From Microvirga sp. VF16 (GTDB taxonomy: Bacteria; Pseudomonadota; Alphaproteobacteria; Rhizobiales; Beijerinckiaceae): 64,000 nt of DNA. Below, one piece after another: positions 10,143-18,609 of the stretch (its first letter is position 1; each line of letters starts with the position of its first letter). Position numbers and translations under genes: made by a program. The notes under the pieces are model-generated. The model was not told the DNA's origin, made no database searches, and worked only from the letters and a program-made list of their open reading frames with translations. The stretch spans positions 1,612,001 to 1,676,000 of the forward strand of contig NZ_CP069354.1 in assembly GCF_016864375.1 (NCBI RefSeq), read 5' to 3'.

Positions 10143-10159
10143 AAGCGAGCCCTTGCAGA

Positions 10160-10194
10160 AACAAAAGTGGAGGCTTCTGTTGCCAGGTGCCTCC
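10160..10194 (-). terminator. 3' hairpin/terminator of ssrA
   Basis: On the reverse strand GGAGGC (10194-10189) pairs with GCCTCC (10174-10169), followed by ACTTTTGTTT. The intervening GCACCTGGCAACAGAAG resembles the conserved 3' end of alphaproteobacterial tmRNA coding pieces, so the hairpin is probably both a mature RNA element and the terminator before sspB. Confidence 0.6.
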
Positions 10195-10483
10195 GGACCC
10201 CGCCTTACGGTGCTAACCGCAAGGGCTTTGATTCGGCTTTAGGGACCGCTTACGCAGCCACTGCAACCGGAGCATAGTTGTCGTTGGCAACTATAGATTC
10301 GGCCCGATAACGGCGGAACCATGCCGAGCGAAAGTCTACCCTTTACGCCCTCGTCGATCCTATTTCGCCCCCGCCGAAACCCAAGCGTAGCCTGAGTTTT
10401 GGTGGAGGCGCCGGGTACCGCCCCCGGGTCCGATGGGTTTATTCCGATAGCCGTTTATCGCCATAGCCGATCTCGCGACCGGC
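10169..10483 (-). ncRNA. ssrA: Transfer-messenger RNA, permuted two-piece (alpha-tmRNA)
   Basis: The gap between sspB and thyA holds a circularly permuted tmRNA gene on the reverse strand. The acceptor piece lies upstream: T-stem CCGGG/CCCGG, acceptor strand CGCCTCC (10410-10404), discriminator A, and encoded CCA ending at 10400. After a short spacer, the coding piece begins at 10372 with GGGGGCG, which pairs with CGCCTCC (one G-U), followed by GGATCGAC. The tag reading frame GCC AAC GAC AAC ... GCG TAA (10288-10250) encodes ANDNYAPVAVAA. The RNA rescues stalled ribosomes and marks their products for proteolysis. The 5' limit and processing sites are estimates. Confidence 0.92.
10250..10288 (-). 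other. ssrA: tmRNA proteolysis-tag reading frame
   Basis: The resume codon is GCC at 10288-10286, and the frame reads A-N-D-N-Y-A-P-V-A-V-A-A followed by TAA. The terminal Ala-Ala is recognised by ClpX, and the AND-N(Y) start is the segment bound by SspB in characterised systems. This matches alphaproteobacterial tags in length and ends. Confidence 0.92.
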
Positions 10484-10489
10484 AATTCC

Positions 10490-10518
10490 AATATAGGTGG
10501 CGCGGACGGATTTTGAAA
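10490..10518 (-). promoter_or_regulatory. Candidate ssrA promoter
   Basis: On the reverse strand TTTCAA (10518-10513) and TATATT (10495-10490) are separated by 17 nt. Transcription would start near 10483, just ahead of the acceptor piece. The -10 is good and the -35 weak. The remaining gap to thyA (10519-10677) shows no further gene. Confidence 0.45.
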
Positions 10519-10677
10519 GAGTGGAGGGCGGCGCGATCCGCATGAAAGATGTTTGGTGATCGACCTTTAGTGACGCGGACTAGGATCATCTTCCCGGGTT
10601 AACTGATTCACAGAAATAGGGCTTGGCCGACTCGGCACCCTTGGCGCGCTGCCCTATGATTGGGCAAGGAGCACCCC

Positions 10678-11472
10678 ATGCAAGCCTATCTCGATCTGAT
10701 CCGCCGCATCATGGACGAAGGTGTCCGCAAGGACGACCGTACCGGAACCGGGACGATTTCAGTCTTCGGCCATCAGATGCGTTTCGATCTCAGCCAGGGC
10801 TTTCCGCTCGTCACAACAAAGAAGCTGCACCTGCGCTCCATCGTCCACGAATTGCTGTGGTTCCTGAAGGGCGACACCAATATCCGCTACCTCAAGGAGA
10901 ACGGTGTTTCGATCTGGGACGAGTGGGCCGACGAGAACGGCGATCTCGGTCCCGTCTACGGAAAACAATGGCGCTCCTGGGCTAAGCCCGATGGCGGCAC
11001 CGTTGACCAGATTCGCTGGGTACTCGACGAGATCCGCCGCAATCCCGACAGCCGACGCCTGATCGTCTCTGCCTGGAACCCGGCCGATCTCGACAAGATG
11101 GCGCTCGCGCCCTGCCACTGCCTGTTTCAATTCTATGTCGCGGAAGGGCGGCTCTCCTGCCAGCTCTACCAGCGCTCGGCGGACGTATTCCTCGGCGTTC
11201 CCTTCAACATCGCCTCCTATGCGCTGCTCACGCATATGATGGCGCAGGCGACGGGCCTGCAGCCGGGCGATTTCGTCCATTCCTTCGGGGATGCGCATCT
11301 CTATCTGAATCATCTAGAGCAGGCGCGCCTCCAGCTCTCGCGCGAGCCCAAGTCTCTGCCGAAGCTGCGCCTCAACCCGGCCGTGCGCTCGCTCTTCGAC
11401 TTCACCTTCGACGACATCGCCATCGAAGATTACGATCCGCATCCGGCCATCAAGGCGCCCGTCGCAGTCTGA
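10678..11472 (+). CDS. thyA: Thymidylate synthase
   Basis: Thymidylate synthase, 264 residues, the same length as E. coli ThyA. It methylates dUMP to dTMP using methylene-tetrahydrofolate. The catalytic Cys lies in [20 protein letters not shown], followed by [19 protein letters not shown]; dUMP-binding Arg/Ser and HLYLNHLEQ are present. An in-frame ATG at 10660 exists, but the ATG at 10678 follows AAGGAGCA and gives the standard [12 protein letters not shown] start. The folate partner folA is about 2.5 kb downstream. Confidence 0.97.
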   Translation: MQAYLDLIRRIMDEGVRKDDRTGTGTISVFGHQMRFDLSQGFPLVTTKKLHLRSIVHELLWFLKGDTNIRYLKENGVSIWDEWADENGDLGPVYGKQWRSWAKPDGGTVDQIRWVLDEIRRNPDSRRLIVSAWNPADLDKMALAPCHCLFQFYVAEGRLSCQLYQRSADVFLGVPFNIASYALLTHMMAQATGLQPGDFVHSFGDAHLYLNHLEQARLQLSREPKSLPKLRLNPAVRSLFDFTFDDIAIEDYDPHPAIKAPVAV

Positions 11473-11477
11473 GGAAC

Positions 11478-11774
11478 ATGAACAGGCGCGAGGCCATCGA
11501 AAGCGCGGTCCGCATTCTCGCGCCGCGCATTCCGCGGCATGAATTCGAGGCCGTGACCGATCATGCCCTGAGCAGCCGCGGCCTTCATACCGCTTCGCCC
11601 GAGACAGCCGCTTGGCTGTCGCTGACGGCTTACATCCGGCACAGGCTGACAGAATACGACAACCTGCTGGAAGAGGGCTACGACCCCGAGAGTGCTCGGT
11701 TCTTCGTGCTTGACGACATGAATGCCGTTCTGGAGGAATGGGGCTCGCCACGGCGGGTGGTTGAGGAAGATTAG
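11478..11774 (+). CDS. DUF2293 domain protein
   Basis: A 98-residue protein resembling DUF2293: LAPRIPRHEFEAVTDHAL near the start, then TAYIRHRLTEYDNLLEEGYD and ARFFVLDDMNAVLEEW. The function of the family is not known. Its start is 5 bp after the thyA stop, with GAGG overlapping the thyA terminator codon, so translation is probably coupled to thyA. Family assignment is from remembered motifs and is moderately certain. Confidence 0.68.
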   Translation: MNRREAIESAVRILAPRIPRHEFEAVTDHALSSRGLHTASPETAAWLSLTAYIRHRLTEYDNLLEEGYDPESARFFVLDDMNAVLEEWGSPRRVVEED

Positions 11775-11873
11775 CTCAGGCACGCAAGCTTAAATTAATT
11801 CCTTTTCAACCCAAGGGCGGCCAAGTATGTACACTGAGTGAAATTTTATATTGTTTAATTTCGAGGCTGTTAA

Positions 11874-13370
11874 ATGGCTACGCTTCGGCATTTTCAGACG
11901 ACGGGCTATAGTTCCAACCGGATCGACATGGTCTTCATGGGAGATGGCTATAGAGCCTCCGAGATCGGTACGAACTATACGTCTCAGATCCATGGTTTTC
12001 TCGGATACATGTTCAATGGGAGCCTTCTCAGCGAGCCCTTCGGACGATACAGGAATTTCTTCAATATCCATTCCATCGATGTCGTCTCAAATGAATCCGG
12101 AGCGGACGATTTGGCGAATGGTATTTCCCGGCATACCGTCCTCAATGCGAGCTACAGCGGTCGCGCACTGAATGTCAGCCTCAGCAAGGCGGACGAGATC
12201 GAACAAGCTGTTCTTCCCAATGGCATCACATCCGAGATGCGCTTCATTCTGGTGAACAGCGCTGCGTATGGTGGAGCGGGCTACGACTCCGGCATCTACT
12301 CTGCTGGAAATTCACAAGCCTATGAGATCGCCCTTCACGAGATCGGCCATGCTTTTGCTGATCTCGGCGACGAGTACGATTATGGCGTCTCCGGTTCCTA
12401 TACGGGTTCCGATCCAGCCTATGTCAACGTGACCACGGATCCATATGGAGCCAAATGGTCTCGCTGGCTTGGTTACGATCAGCCAGGTATCGGCATCATC
12501 GGCGCTTATGAAGGGGCTTATTACCACGCAGAAGGTGTTTACAGGCCCTCGTTCAATTCCAAGATGAAGAGCTTGGAACAACCCTTCGATGCGATCGCGA
12601 GGGAGCAACTCATTCGCAAATTCTATGAATTTGTCGATCCGCTTGACGGCTATACCGATCCCTGGATCAGTCATCACAACGTGACCGATTTCTATGTCGA
12701 CACCGTCGATCCTGCCGTGATCAAGGTCGATTGGACATTGGACGGCAGGACATTCGTCAATTCTGGAGAGACCTTCAAGCTCAACCAGGACAATTACGGC
12801 TTCGGAACGCACACCTTGAGTGCACGAGCCTATGATCCGACCGATTGGGTCAGGGGCGACCGCAGCGCCTTGGAGCAGACCGTCACATGGACCGTGACGA
12901 ACGACGTTCTGCTGACGGGCGATAGCGGAGGTAACAGCCTGCGCGGCAACAGCAACGCGAATGACATCCAGGGCAGGGGCGGCAACGACAAGCTCTGGGG
13001 TGGAGCCGGAAACGATATGCTGACCGGCGGCACGGGACGCGACTCCTTCGCGTTCGGTACCAAGCCGAACAGGAGCAGCAACAAGGACAGGATCGCTGAC
13101 TTCGAGGTGAAGGACGATGCGATCTGGCTCGATAACAAGGTGTTTACCAAGGTCGGTAAGGCCGGATCGGAGAAAAAACCAGCCCAGTTGAAGAAGGATT
13201 ACTTCACTGTCAGTTCGAAGGCCAAGGACAAGAACGACTACATCATCTACGACAAGGCCAAGGGCGTTCTCTATTACGACGCCGATGGGTCGGGACGAGG
13301 CAAGGTGGTGGAAGTCGCCACGTTGTCGAAAAAGCTGGCCATGACCCACAAGGACTTCTTCGTCATTTGA
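11874..13370 (+). CDS. M64 (IgA peptidase-like) metallopeptidase with RTX C-terminus
   Basis: A 498-residue probable secreted zinc peptidase. Residues about 10-270 match peptidase family M64: VFMGDGY near the N-terminus and HEIGHAFADLGDEYDY, with HExxH at His155-Glu156-His159. Residues about 345-420 hold glycine-rich Ca-binding nonapeptides (GRGGNDKLWGGAGNDMLTGG) and a serralysin-type tail (DRIADFEVKDDAIWL). There is no Sec signal, so export by a type I secretion system is expected, but no such genes are in the window. The gene and its 5' flank are visibly AT-richer than the neighbours, hinting at acquisition. GAGG at 11863 precedes the start. Confidence 0.85.
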   Translation: MATLRHFQTTGYSSNRIDMVFMGDGYRASEIGTNYTSQIHGFLGYMFNGSLLSEPFGRYRNFFNIHSIDVVSNESGADDLANGISRHTVLNASYSGRALNVSLSKADEIEQAVLPNGITSEMRFILVNSAAYGGAGYDSGIYSAGNSQAYEIALHEIGHAFADLGDEYDYGVSGSYTGSDPAYVNVTTDPYGAKWSRWLGYDQPGIGIIGAYEGAYYHAEGVYRPSFNSKMKSLEQPFDAIAREQLIRKFYEFVDPLDGYTDPWISHHNVTDFYVDTVDPAVIKVDWTLDGRTFVNSGETFKLNQDNYGFGTHTLSARAYDPTDWVRGDRSALEQTVTWTVTNDVLLTGDSGGNSLRGNSNANDIQGRGGNDKLWGGAGNDMLTGGTGRDSFAFGTKPNRSSNKDRIADFEVKDDAIWLDNKVFTKVGKAGSEKKPAQLKKDYFTVSSKAKDKNDYIIYDKAKGVLYYDADGSGRGKVVEVATLSKKLAMTHKDFFVI

Positions 13371-13461
13371 TGCCTCAGCTTGAGACGCGTTCTCACGAAC
13401 CGAGGTGAATTGTGGGCGGGCAGCAGTTGGCGGGGAGCCAGTGTTCCCTTACAGAAGTTCC

Positions 13462-13944
13462 ATGAGCCTTTCGATCCGCCCCGCCGCACCTTCGGACTCT
13501 CTTCTCATCCACACCTTCATCCGCGAACTCGCCGAATACGAGCGGCTGGCGCATGAGGTCGATGCGACAGAGGCCGATATCGCGAAGGCGCTTTTCGGCG
13601 CCAATCCGCGGGTCTTTGCGGATATTGCCGAGCGGGAGGGAGAGCCCGTCGGCTTTGTTCTGTGGTTCTACAATTTCTCGACTTTTCGCGGACGGCACGG
13701 GATCTATCTCGAAGACCTCTTCGTCAGGCCGGCCTTCCGCTCCAAAGGGATCGGCAGGGCGCTGCTGAGGCATCTCGCCCGTCGCTGCATCGACGAGGGC
13801 TTGGCCCGCCTCGAATGGTGGGTGCTCGACTGGAACGAGCCGGCTCTGCGCGTGTACCGCTCCATCGGCGCCATTCCGATGGACGAATGGACCGTCCAGC
13901 GGGTGACGGGAAGCGCTTTAAGACAACTGGCGGAGGAGCCATGA
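13462..13944 (+). CDS. GNAT family N-acetyltransferase (SSAT-like)
   Basis: A 160-residue GNAT enzyme transferring acetyl from acetyl-CoA to an amine. The acetyl-CoA pyrophosphate-binding loop is FRSKGIGRALLRHL, preceded by YLEDLFVRP, and the C-terminal ARLEWWVLDWNEPALRVYR is typical of the diamine/spermidine acetyltransferase-like subgroup. The frame is open further upstream, but ATG 13462 gives the usual MSLSIRPAAPSD start. Its stop overlaps the folA start as ATGA. The actual substrate is unproven. Confidence 0.85.
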   Translation: MSLSIRPAAPSDSLLIHTFIRELAEYERLAHEVDATEADIAKALFGANPRVFADIAEREGEPVGFVLWFYNFSTFRGRHGIYLEDLFVRPAFRSKGIGRALLRHLARRCIDEGLARLEWWVLDWNEPALRVYRSIGAIPMDEWTVQRVTGSALRQLAEEP

Positions 13945-14453
13945 CCATCCCCCTCATCCTCGTCGTTGCGGTGGCCGAGAATGGCGTCATCGGGCGCGAC
14001 AACCATCTCCTCTGGCGCATCAAGACAGATCTCGGGCGTTTCCGCAGACTCACGATGGGTAAGCCGATGATCATGGGGCGCAAGACGTTTCAGTCGATCG
14101 GCAAGCCTCTGCCGGGTCGGGAAACGATTGTGCTGACGCGCGATACCGGGTTTGCGGCCGAGGGCGTGCACGTGGCCCATACCTGGGAGGAGGCAGTCGC
14201 CAAGGGGAGCGAGCTTGCCGCCAGGATGGGGGTCGATTCTGTTGCTGTCGCAGGCGGGGCAGAGATCTATGCCCTGGCCCTGCCGCAGGTGCAGAGCATA
14301 TTCCTGACGAAGGTTCAGGCCGCGCCCGAGGGTGATGCCGTCTTCCCGGATTTCGACCGGTCACAGTTTCGCGAGACGAGGCGGGAGGACCATCCAAAGG
14401 GGCCGGATGACGAGCATCCGTTTACCTTTATTGATCTCGAAAGGCGCCACTGA
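13941..14453 (+). CDS. folA: Dihydrofolate reductase
   Basis: Dihydrofolate reductase, 170 residues, reducing dihydrofolate to tetrahydrofolate with NADPH and so regenerating the cofactor used up by ThyA. Visible motifs are ILVVAVAENGVIGRDNHLLW (folate site), PMIMGRKTFQSIGKPLPGR (NADPH site) and VAGGAEIYALALP. GGAGGAG precedes the ATG at 13941, which overlaps the stop of the acetyltransferase gene. Confidence 0.95.
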   Translation: MTIPLILVVAVAENGVIGRDNHLLWRIKTDLGRFRRLTMGKPMIMGRKTFQSIGKPLPGRETIVLTRDTGFAAEGVHVAHTWEEAVAKGSELAARMGVDSVAVAGGAEIYALALPQVQSIFLTKVQAAPEGDAVFPDFDRSQFRETRREDHPKGPDDEHPFTFIDLERRH

Positions 14454-14589
14454 CCCGTCCGAAGGTTGACGAAGTTCCCTGCAATCCCCAATTCGCAGGC
14501 TTGACAGGCGGAAGAGGCAACACCCACAACCGTCTAGAGATATCAGCGGTCGTCTCGGCCGGTTTTTAAAGAGTGAGGAACGGCGTCCT

Positions 14590-15729
14590 ATGCCTTGGAG
14601 TAACCAAAGCGGCGGCGGTGGCCCCTGGGGGCAACGCGGCGGATCGGGAGGCGGCAAGAGCCCATGGGGCTCCGGCCCGCAGGGGAACGGATCTCCCCCC
14701 GACCTCGAAGATATCCTGCGCCGCAGCCAGGATCGCCTGAAAGACTTCATTCCCGGCGGCTCCATGGGGGGCAGGGGCCTGATCATCCTGGTTCTGGGCG
14801 TGATCGCCGTCTGGTTGCTCACCGGCTTCTACACGGTGCGGCCCAACGAGGTCGGCATCAACATGATCTTCGGCAAATTTACCGGAACGTCCGGTGAGGG
14901 CCTGCGCTACAACCTGCCTTACCCGATCGGCCGGGTACTCAAGCCGAACGTCACTGCTCAGCAGCGCGTCGAAGTGGGCTACCGCTCCACGCCGACGGGA
15001 CAGGGACGCGCCCGTGACGTGATCGAGGAAAGCCTGATGCTCACCGCCGACGAGAATATCGTCGACATCGATTTCGATGCGGTGTGGCAGATCAATCCCG
15101 CTCGTCCGCAGGATTACGTCTTCAACCTCCAGAACCCTGAGGGCACCATCAAGTCCGTGGCCGAGAGCGCCATGCGCGAGGTCATTGGTCGCCGCAACAT
15201 CCAGGCCATCCTGACCACCGAGCAGGCCAGCATTGCTCAGGAGGTTCGCCAGATCATGCAGGAAGCGCTCGATGCCTATGGCGCCGGCGTGCTGATCAAC
15301 GTGGTCCAGCTTCAGGCTGCCCAGCCTCCCTCCGAGGTCCGCCAGGCCTTCTTCGACGTGAACGCCGCCCAGCAGGACGCGGTGCGCGTCCAGAACGAAG
15401 CCGGAGCCTTCGCCAGTCGCGTCGTTCCCGAAGCCCGAGGCGAGGCCGCCCGCACGGTGCAGCAGGCCGAGGCCTATCGCGAGCAGGCGGTCGCGGACGC
15501 GACCGGTCAGGCGGCCCGCTTCCGCCAGGTTTACGAAGAGTACCGCAAGGCCCCCGACGTGAGCCGTGAGCGCATCTTCCTCGAGACCATGGAGCGCGTC
15601 TTCGGCGGGCTCGAAAAGGTCATCGTCGATCAGAGCGGCCAGGGTGTCGTGCCCTTCCTGCCGCTCACCCAGAACCCGCGCCCGCAGCCGCAGGGCAATG
15701 CCGCTAATCCGCAGGGAGCCACGCGATGA
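14590..15729 (+). CDS. hflK: FtsH protease activity modulator HflK
   Basis: HflK, 379 residues: an SPFH-domain inner-membrane protein which with HflC forms the large periplasmic cage around the FtsH protease. The N-terminus is cytoplasmic and Gly/Pro-rich (WSNQSGGGGPWGQRGGSGGG), followed by one membrane span (about 62-82, LIILVLGVIAVWLL) and the SPFH domain, then an Ala/Gln/Glu-rich helical segment and a Pro/Gln tail. GTGAGGAAC precedes the start. It overlaps hflC by 4 bp. Confidence 0.95.
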   Translation: MPWSNQSGGGGPWGQRGGSGGGKSPWGSGPQGNGSPPDLEDILRRSQDRLKDFIPGGSMGGRGLIILVLGVIAVWLLTGFYTVRPNEVGINMIFGKFTGTSGEGLRYNLPYPIGRVLKPNVTAQQRVEVGYRSTPTGQGRARDVIEESLMLTADENIVDIDFDAVWQINPARPQDYVFNLQNPEGTIKSVAESAMREVIGRRNIQAILTTEQASIAQEVRQIMQEALDAYGAGVLINVVQLQAAQPPSEVRQAFFDVNAAQQDAVRVQNEAGAFASRVVPEARGEAARTVQQAEAYREQAVADATGQAARFRQVYEEYRKAPDVSRERIFLETMERVFGGLEKVIVDQSGQGVVPFLPLTQNPRPQPQGNAANPQGATR

Positions 15730-16661
15730 ACGGTTCGACTCTTCGCACGGTTGTCCTGATTGCTCTGGCTCTCGCGGCCATCGTTCTCTACAGCTCGGTC
15801 TTCATCGTCCAGCAGACCCAGTACGCGCTGGTACTGCGCTTCGGCGCAGTGCAGTCGGCCATCTCCGAGCCAGGCCTCAAGTTCAAGCTGCCGCTGGTCG
15901 ATGCCGTGACCTATTTCGAGAAGCGCGTGCTCGATCTCGACCTGCCGGTCCAGACCGTTCTGTCGGCAGACCGTCAGAATCTCGAGGTCGACGCCTTCAC
16001 CCGCTACCGGATCGTCGATCCGCTGCGGTTCTATCAGGCCGTCGGCAACATCGCTCTCGCCAATCAACGGCTTCAGAGCTTCACCAACTCGGCCATGCGC
16101 AACACCCTGGCGAGCGCTTCGCGCGATGCCATCGTCCGCACCGAGCGTGCGGACCTGATGAACCGCATCCAGGCCGACGTGAACCGGCAGGCGGCAAGCC
16201 TGGGCATCGAGATGATCGACGTGCGGCTCACCCGCGTCGATCTGCCCGCGGCCAACAGCCAGGCCGTCTATCAGCGCATGCGCACCGAGCGTGAGCGCGA
16301 GGCGGCGGATCTGCGCGCCAACGGCCAGCAGCAGGCGCAGACCATCCGCGCCAGGGCCGAACGTGAGGCGACGATCATCCGCGCCGAGGCCAATCAGAAG
16401 GCCGAGGAACTGCGAGGCGAGGGCGATGCAAACCGAACCCGCATTCTGGCCGAGGCCTTCGGGCAGGATCCGGAATTCTTCTCTTTCTTCCGCTCCATGC
16501 AGGCCTACGAAACTGGCCTCAAGGGTGGGGATACGCGCCTCGTATTGAGCCCGGATTCCGATTTCTTCCGCTATTTCAATGACCCTGCCGGTCGGAGGAA
16601 TGGTGGAGGTGCCGCGGCCCGCCCGACCCCAGCGCCGGTTCAACCGGCTCCAGCACAATAA
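15726..16661 (+). CDS. hflC: FtsH protease modulator HflC
   Basis: HflC, 311 residues, partner of HflK in controlling FtsH-mediated membrane-protein turnover. It has a single N-terminal membrane span (about 8-28) followed by an SPFH domain (VQQTQYALVLRFGAVQ) and an Arg/Glu/Ala-rich helix (ERAEREATIIRAEANQKAEE). The start ATG overlaps the hflK stop as ATGA; the DUF2065 gene starts 8 bp after the stop. Confidence 0.95.
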   Translation: MNGSTLRTVVLIALALAAIVLYSSVFIVQQTQYALVLRFGAVQSAISEPGLKFKLPLVDAVTYFEKRVLDLDLPVQTVLSADRQNLEVDAFTRYRIVDPLRFYQAVGNIALANQRLQSFTNSAMRNTLASASRDAIVRTERADLMNRIQADVNRQAASLGIEMIDVRLTRVDLPAANSQAVYQRMRTEREREAADLRANGQQQAQTIRARAEREATIIRAEANQKAEELRGEGDANRTRILAEAFGQDPEFFSFFRSMQAYETGLKGGDTRLVLSPDSDFFRYFNDPAGRRNGGGAAARPTPAPVQPAPAQ

Positions 16662-16668
16662 GACGCTG

Positions 16669-16860
16669 ATGTTGGACTTGATTGCAGCCCTCGGCCTCGC
16701 TCTCGCGGTCGAGGGCATTTTGTTTGCCGCGTTCCCGGATGGTATGCGCCGGGCCATGTATGAGGCCGCCCACAGCCCGAGCGATCAGATGCGGATCGTC
16801 GGCATCATCTCGGCGCTCATCGGGGTCGGGGTCATCTGGCTGGTGCGTCAATTCGGTTAG
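16669..16860 (+). CDS. DUF2065 small membrane protein
   Basis: A 63-residue protein with two predicted membrane helices (MLDLIAALGLALAVEGILFA and IVGIISALIGVGVIWLV) joined by a FPDGMRRAMYE loop, the signature of DUF2065 (YjeT-like). The function is unknown; the gene habitually follows hflC in proteobacteria, suggesting a role with the HflKC complex. The longer frame starting at 16579 overlaps hflC and is rejected in favour of ATG 16669. Confidence 0.88.
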   Translation: MLDLIAALGLALAVEGILFAAFPDGMRRAMYEAAHSPSDQMRIVGIISALIGVGVIWLVRQFG

Positions 16861-16979
16861 GGGCCCCGGCTTGGTTCTCTCCGGTGCGCCCGGCTGCAGC
16901 CCAGCTTCCGCCGCAATATCCGCTTGAATGGCGGCGCCAGATACCAATCTATATGCGTATTCTCCGAGAGAGGTTTTCG

Positions 16980-18494
16980 ATGAACAAAGCCACGAACGCG
17001 CTGGAGTCTTCCAAGACGGCGCTGCCCCAGCGTCCTCTGCGCCGGCTGGCCGCGTCCTGCTTCGCGGTCTTCACCATTGTCGCAACGGCTACCGTGCCGC
17101 TGCCGGCCTATGCCCGTTCCGCGCCTGAATCCTTCGCCGATCTGGCGCAAGAGGTCACCGGCGCCGTGGTCAACATCTCGGCCTCGACGACGGTCGAGAC
17201 CCGCAACCGGACCCTGCCTCAACTACCCCCGGGCACCCCGTTCGAGGATCTCTTCGAGGAATTCTTCAACCGTCGCGGTCAGGGCGGCAATGGCGAAAGC
17301 GGCCCCTCGCGCCCGCGCAGCTCGAACTCTCTCGGCTCGGGATTCGTCATCGATTCCTCCGGAATCGTCGTGACCAACAATCATGTGATCGGCGATGCGA
17401 ACGACATCAGTGTGATCTTCCCGGACGGCTCGCGCCTGAAGGCCGAGATTGTCGGCAAGGATTCCAAGGTCGATCTGGCCGTTCTGAAGGTGAAGACCGA
17501 CAAGCCCCTCAAGGCGGTGAAGTTCGGCGATTCCGATGCCATCCGTCCCGGTGACTGGGTCATGGCCATCGGCAATCCCTTCGGCCTCGGCGGCTCCGTC
17601 ACGGCGGGCATCGTGTCGGCCCGCGGCCGCAACATCGAGTCCGGTCCCTACGACAACTACATTCAGACCGACGCCTCCATCAACAAGGGCAATTCTGGCG
17701 GCCCGCTGTTCAACATGAACGGCGAGGTCATCGGCATCAACACAGCCATTCTCTCGCCGACCGGCGGCTCGGTCGGCATAGGCTTCGCGGTTCCCGCTTC
17801 AACAGCCGTGCCGATCATCGACCAGCTGCGCCAGTTCGGCGAGACCCGCCGCGGCTGGCTCGGCGTGCGCATCCAGAACGTGGATGACGCCACGGCCGAA
17901 GCCTTGAATCTTGGTACGGCGCGCGGCGCTCTCATTGCCGGCATTGACGAGAAGGGGCCTGCCAAGCCGGCCGGCCTCGAAGTCGGCGACGTGATCGTTC
18001 GCTTCGACGGCAAGGAAGTAAAGGATTCCCGCGATCTGCCGCGCATCGTGGCATCGACTCCAGTCGGCAAGGCGGTCGACGTCGCCATCATCCGCAAAGG
18101 CCAGGAGGTGATAAAGCAGGTCACGCTTGGCCGTCTCGAAGACACCGAGAAGCAGGCGAGCCTGCAGCAGCCGTCGACAGAACCGCCGACGGCGACCCGT
18201 CAGGCCCTCGGCCTCAACATGTCCGGCATGACGGACGAGTTGCGCCGCCGTTTCAGCCTGAAGGACGATCTGAAGGGCGTGGTCATCACCCGCGTCGATC
18301 CGAACTCGAACGCGTCCGATAAGCGGATCCAGGCCGGCGAGGTCATCGTCGAGGTCAATCAGGAGCCGGTAACGAGCCCGGCCGACGTGACCAAGAAGAT
18401 CGACGATCTTAAGGCCCAGGGCCGCAAGTCGGCTCTGCTCCTCGTGTCGAATGCCCAGGGCGAAGTGCGCTTCGTAGCCCTGTCGATCGAGTAA
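16980..18494 (+). CDS. degP: Periplasmic serine endoprotease DegP/Do-like
   Basis: A 504-residue HtrA protease that degrades or refolds misfolded envelope proteins in the periplasm. A Sec signal spans about residues 20-46 (LAASCFAVFTIVATATVPLP...AYA). The trypsin-like triad is His135 (NNHVIG), Asp165 (KVDLAVL) and Ser239 (NKGNSGGPLF), followed by two PDZ domains. The ATG at 16980 follows GAGAGAGG. It lies behind hflK-hflC-DUF2065, so the cluster forms a membrane quality-control set; a hairpin at 18516 ends it. Confidence 0.94.
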   Translation: MNKATNALESSKTALPQRPLRRLAASCFAVFTIVATATVPLPAYARSAPESFADLAQEVTGAVVNISASTTVETRNRTLPQLPPGTPFEDLFEEFFNRRGQGGNGESGPSRPRSSNSLGSGFVIDSSGIVVTNNHVIGDANDISVIFPDGSRLKAEIVGKDSKVDLAVLKVKTDKPLKAVKFGDSDAIRPGDWVMAIGNPFGLGGSVTAGIVSARGRNIESGPYDNYIQTDASINKGNSGGPLFNMNGEVIGINTAILSPTGGSVGIGFAVPASTAVPIIDQLRQFGETRRGWLGVRIQNVDDATAEALNLGTARGALIAGIDEKGPAKPAGLEVGDVIVRFDGKEVKDSRDLPRIVASTPVGKAVDVAIIRKGQEVIKQVTLGRLEDTEKQASLQQPSTEPPTATRQALGLNMSGMTDELRRRFSLKDDLKGVVITRVDPNSNASDKRIQAGEVIVEVNQEPVTSPADVTKKIDDLKAQGRKSALLLVSNAQGEVRFVALSIE

Positions 18495-18515
18495 GCTGAT
18501 CCGCGGAACATAAGG

Positions 18516-18545
18516 AAAGGGCGGTCTGAATGGCCGCCCTTTTTG
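18516..18545 (+). terminator. Rho-independent terminator after degP
   Basis: GGGCGG (18519-18524) pairs with CCGCCC (18534-18539), flanked by AAA/TTT pairs and ending in a run of five T. It closes the hflK-degP transcription unit. Confidence 0.9.
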
Positions 18546-18609
18546 TTTGTCCGTTTCGTTCTTTATTAAGAACAATTCGATTGACATAAAGGCCTATTCC
18601 GAGGGATGG

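Noticed and set aside
9522..10277. 251-residue plus-strand frame across sspB and into the tmRNA
   Set aside because: It is antisense to both, and its C-terminal residues are the complement of the tmRNA tag region.
14454..14589. Heat-shock promoter before hflK
   Set aside because: A CTTGACA -35-like hexamer occurs at 14500, but no convincing -10 lies at proper spacing.
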